DNA from: G025836975 sp040391135
GTDB taxonomy: Bacteria > Pseudomonadota > Gammaproteobacteria > Burkholderiales > Burkholderiaceae_B
Length of the DNA stretch: 64,000 nucleotides
Direction of reading: 5' to 3'
Assembly (NCBI GenBank): GCA_040391135.1
Contig: JBEBYL010000016.1
Coordinates: forward strand, 6,405 to 70,404
A program made the position numbers and the translations under genes. The notes under the pieces are model-generated. The model was not told the origin of the DNA, searched no databases, and worked only from the letters and a program-made list of their open reading frames with translations. Of the stretch, positions 63,947 to 64,000 are shown piece after piece (the stretch's first letter is position 1; the number at the start of each line of letters is the position of its first letter).

Positions 63947-63980
63947 TGCGGATTCAACCGGTGGATGCAACATACTAGAC
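63947..63980 (-). repeat. Right copy of the 34-bp perfect inverted repeat
   Basis: This is the exact reverse complement of 62780-62813. With the left copy it bounds a segment of about 1.2 kb containing the AT-richer membrane-protein gene. I see no short target duplication at either edge of the pair. Confidence 0.9.
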
Positions 63981-64000
63981 GCTGCATAAGCAGAAGGAGT
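63947..64000 (+). mobile_element. Possible left end of an IS30-family element running out of the window
   Basis: Read rightwards, the repeat contains GATTCAACCGGTGGATGCAACA-like sequence that resembles the IS30 terminal repeat (GATTCAA, then GGT, then GCAACA conserved). AAGGAG at 63994-63999 is a good ribosome site at about the distance where IS30 transposases start. The start codon would lie just beyond base 64000, so this is inference from the end alone. Confidence 0.4.

Larger units (their letters stand above)
63700..64000. other. 301-bp terminal region with the right 34-bp repeat
   Basis: The region upstream of the membrane-protein gene should hold its promoter. The only structured element is the right inverted repeat at 63947-63980. 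An 83-codon open frame at 63738-63989 has no ribosome site and runs into the repeat, so I do not call it a gene. Confidence 0.6.

Noticed and set aside
62780..63980. The inverted repeats as an integron attC site or a CRISPR-like repeat
   Set aside because: The core GTTRRRY and RYYYAAC boxes are not in the required order, and there are only two copies, 1.1 kb apart and inverted.
63738..63989. An 83-codon open frame at the right edge
   Set aside because: No ribosome site, Cys-rich random-looking product, and its 3' part lies inside the inverted repeat.

Overview
The window looks like a chromosomal segment of a Burkholderiales betaproteobacterium, most likely Alcaligenaceae (Bordetella, Achromobacter or Pusillimonas type). 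The reasons are high GC, dense LysR regulators, several Bug/TctC-type periplasmic binding proteins, a soluble NAD-linked formate dehydrogenase operon in the order fdsG-fdsB-fdsA-fdhD-fdsD, and a locus resembling the Bordetella lipid A glucosamine-modification (lgm) genes. I see no rRNA, tRNA or CRISPR. The genus assignment is inference.

Layout. (1) 1-11154 is a catabolic region for organic acids: an aldehyde dehydrogenase cut by the window edge, a TIM-barrel amidohydrolase, a complete tripartite tricarboxylate transporter (tctC-tctB-tctA) and a LysR regulator, then a minus-strand group of FMN 2-hydroxyacid dehydrogenase, crotonase and CaiB/BaiF CoA transferase, and an orphan Bug protein. (2) 11317-15351 holds ynfA and a cassette of an argininosuccinate-lyase-like enzyme, a Tat-exported Bug protein and a convergent LysR gene. 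A perfect 22-bp palindrome lies upstream of the lyase. (3) 15382-28011 carries an MFS transporter and LysR gene, and then a plus-strand island of gamma-glutamyltransferase-like enzyme, oligopeptide/glutathione-type ABC transporter with two paralogous binding proteins, and second gamma-glutamyltransferase. (4) 28143-29828 holds a serA-like gene and a MarR regulator.

(5) 29871-32006 is a nitric-oxide response unit: truncated haemoglobin, nnrS and nsrR in one minus-strand operon, with an NsrR-like operator upstream. (6) 32171-36065 is a lipid-linked sugar modification locus (GT2, ArnT-like GT39, GtrA-like flippase, YdjC/ChbG deacetylase). (7) 36099-37632 holds a GNAT acetyltransferase, a DUF442 protein, and a universal stress protein behind a perfect FNR box. 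(8) 37732-51580 is a formate/molybdenum cofactor region: an OFA-family (oxalate/formate) MFS transporter with a 46-residue companion, the fds operon with divergent fdsR, and moaA-mobA facing moaC-moaD-moaE-moaB-moeA. The Moco genes presumably supply the cofactor for FdsA.

(9) 51676-60004 is mostly housekeeping or transport: a small secreted protein, peroxiredoxin, YcaD-like MFS, EamA transporter, bioB, DUF3293, LysR and maeB. (10) 60153 to the end is accessory DNA. It has a two-gene module, an HNH-like nuclease fused to membrane segments and a coiled-coil tail-anchored partner, followed by a ~1.2 kb AT-richer segment with an unrecognised membrane protein gene between 34-bp perfect inverted repeats. 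The right repeat resembles the end of an IS30-family element that would continue past the window. The two-gene module is the best candidate for an undescribed system.
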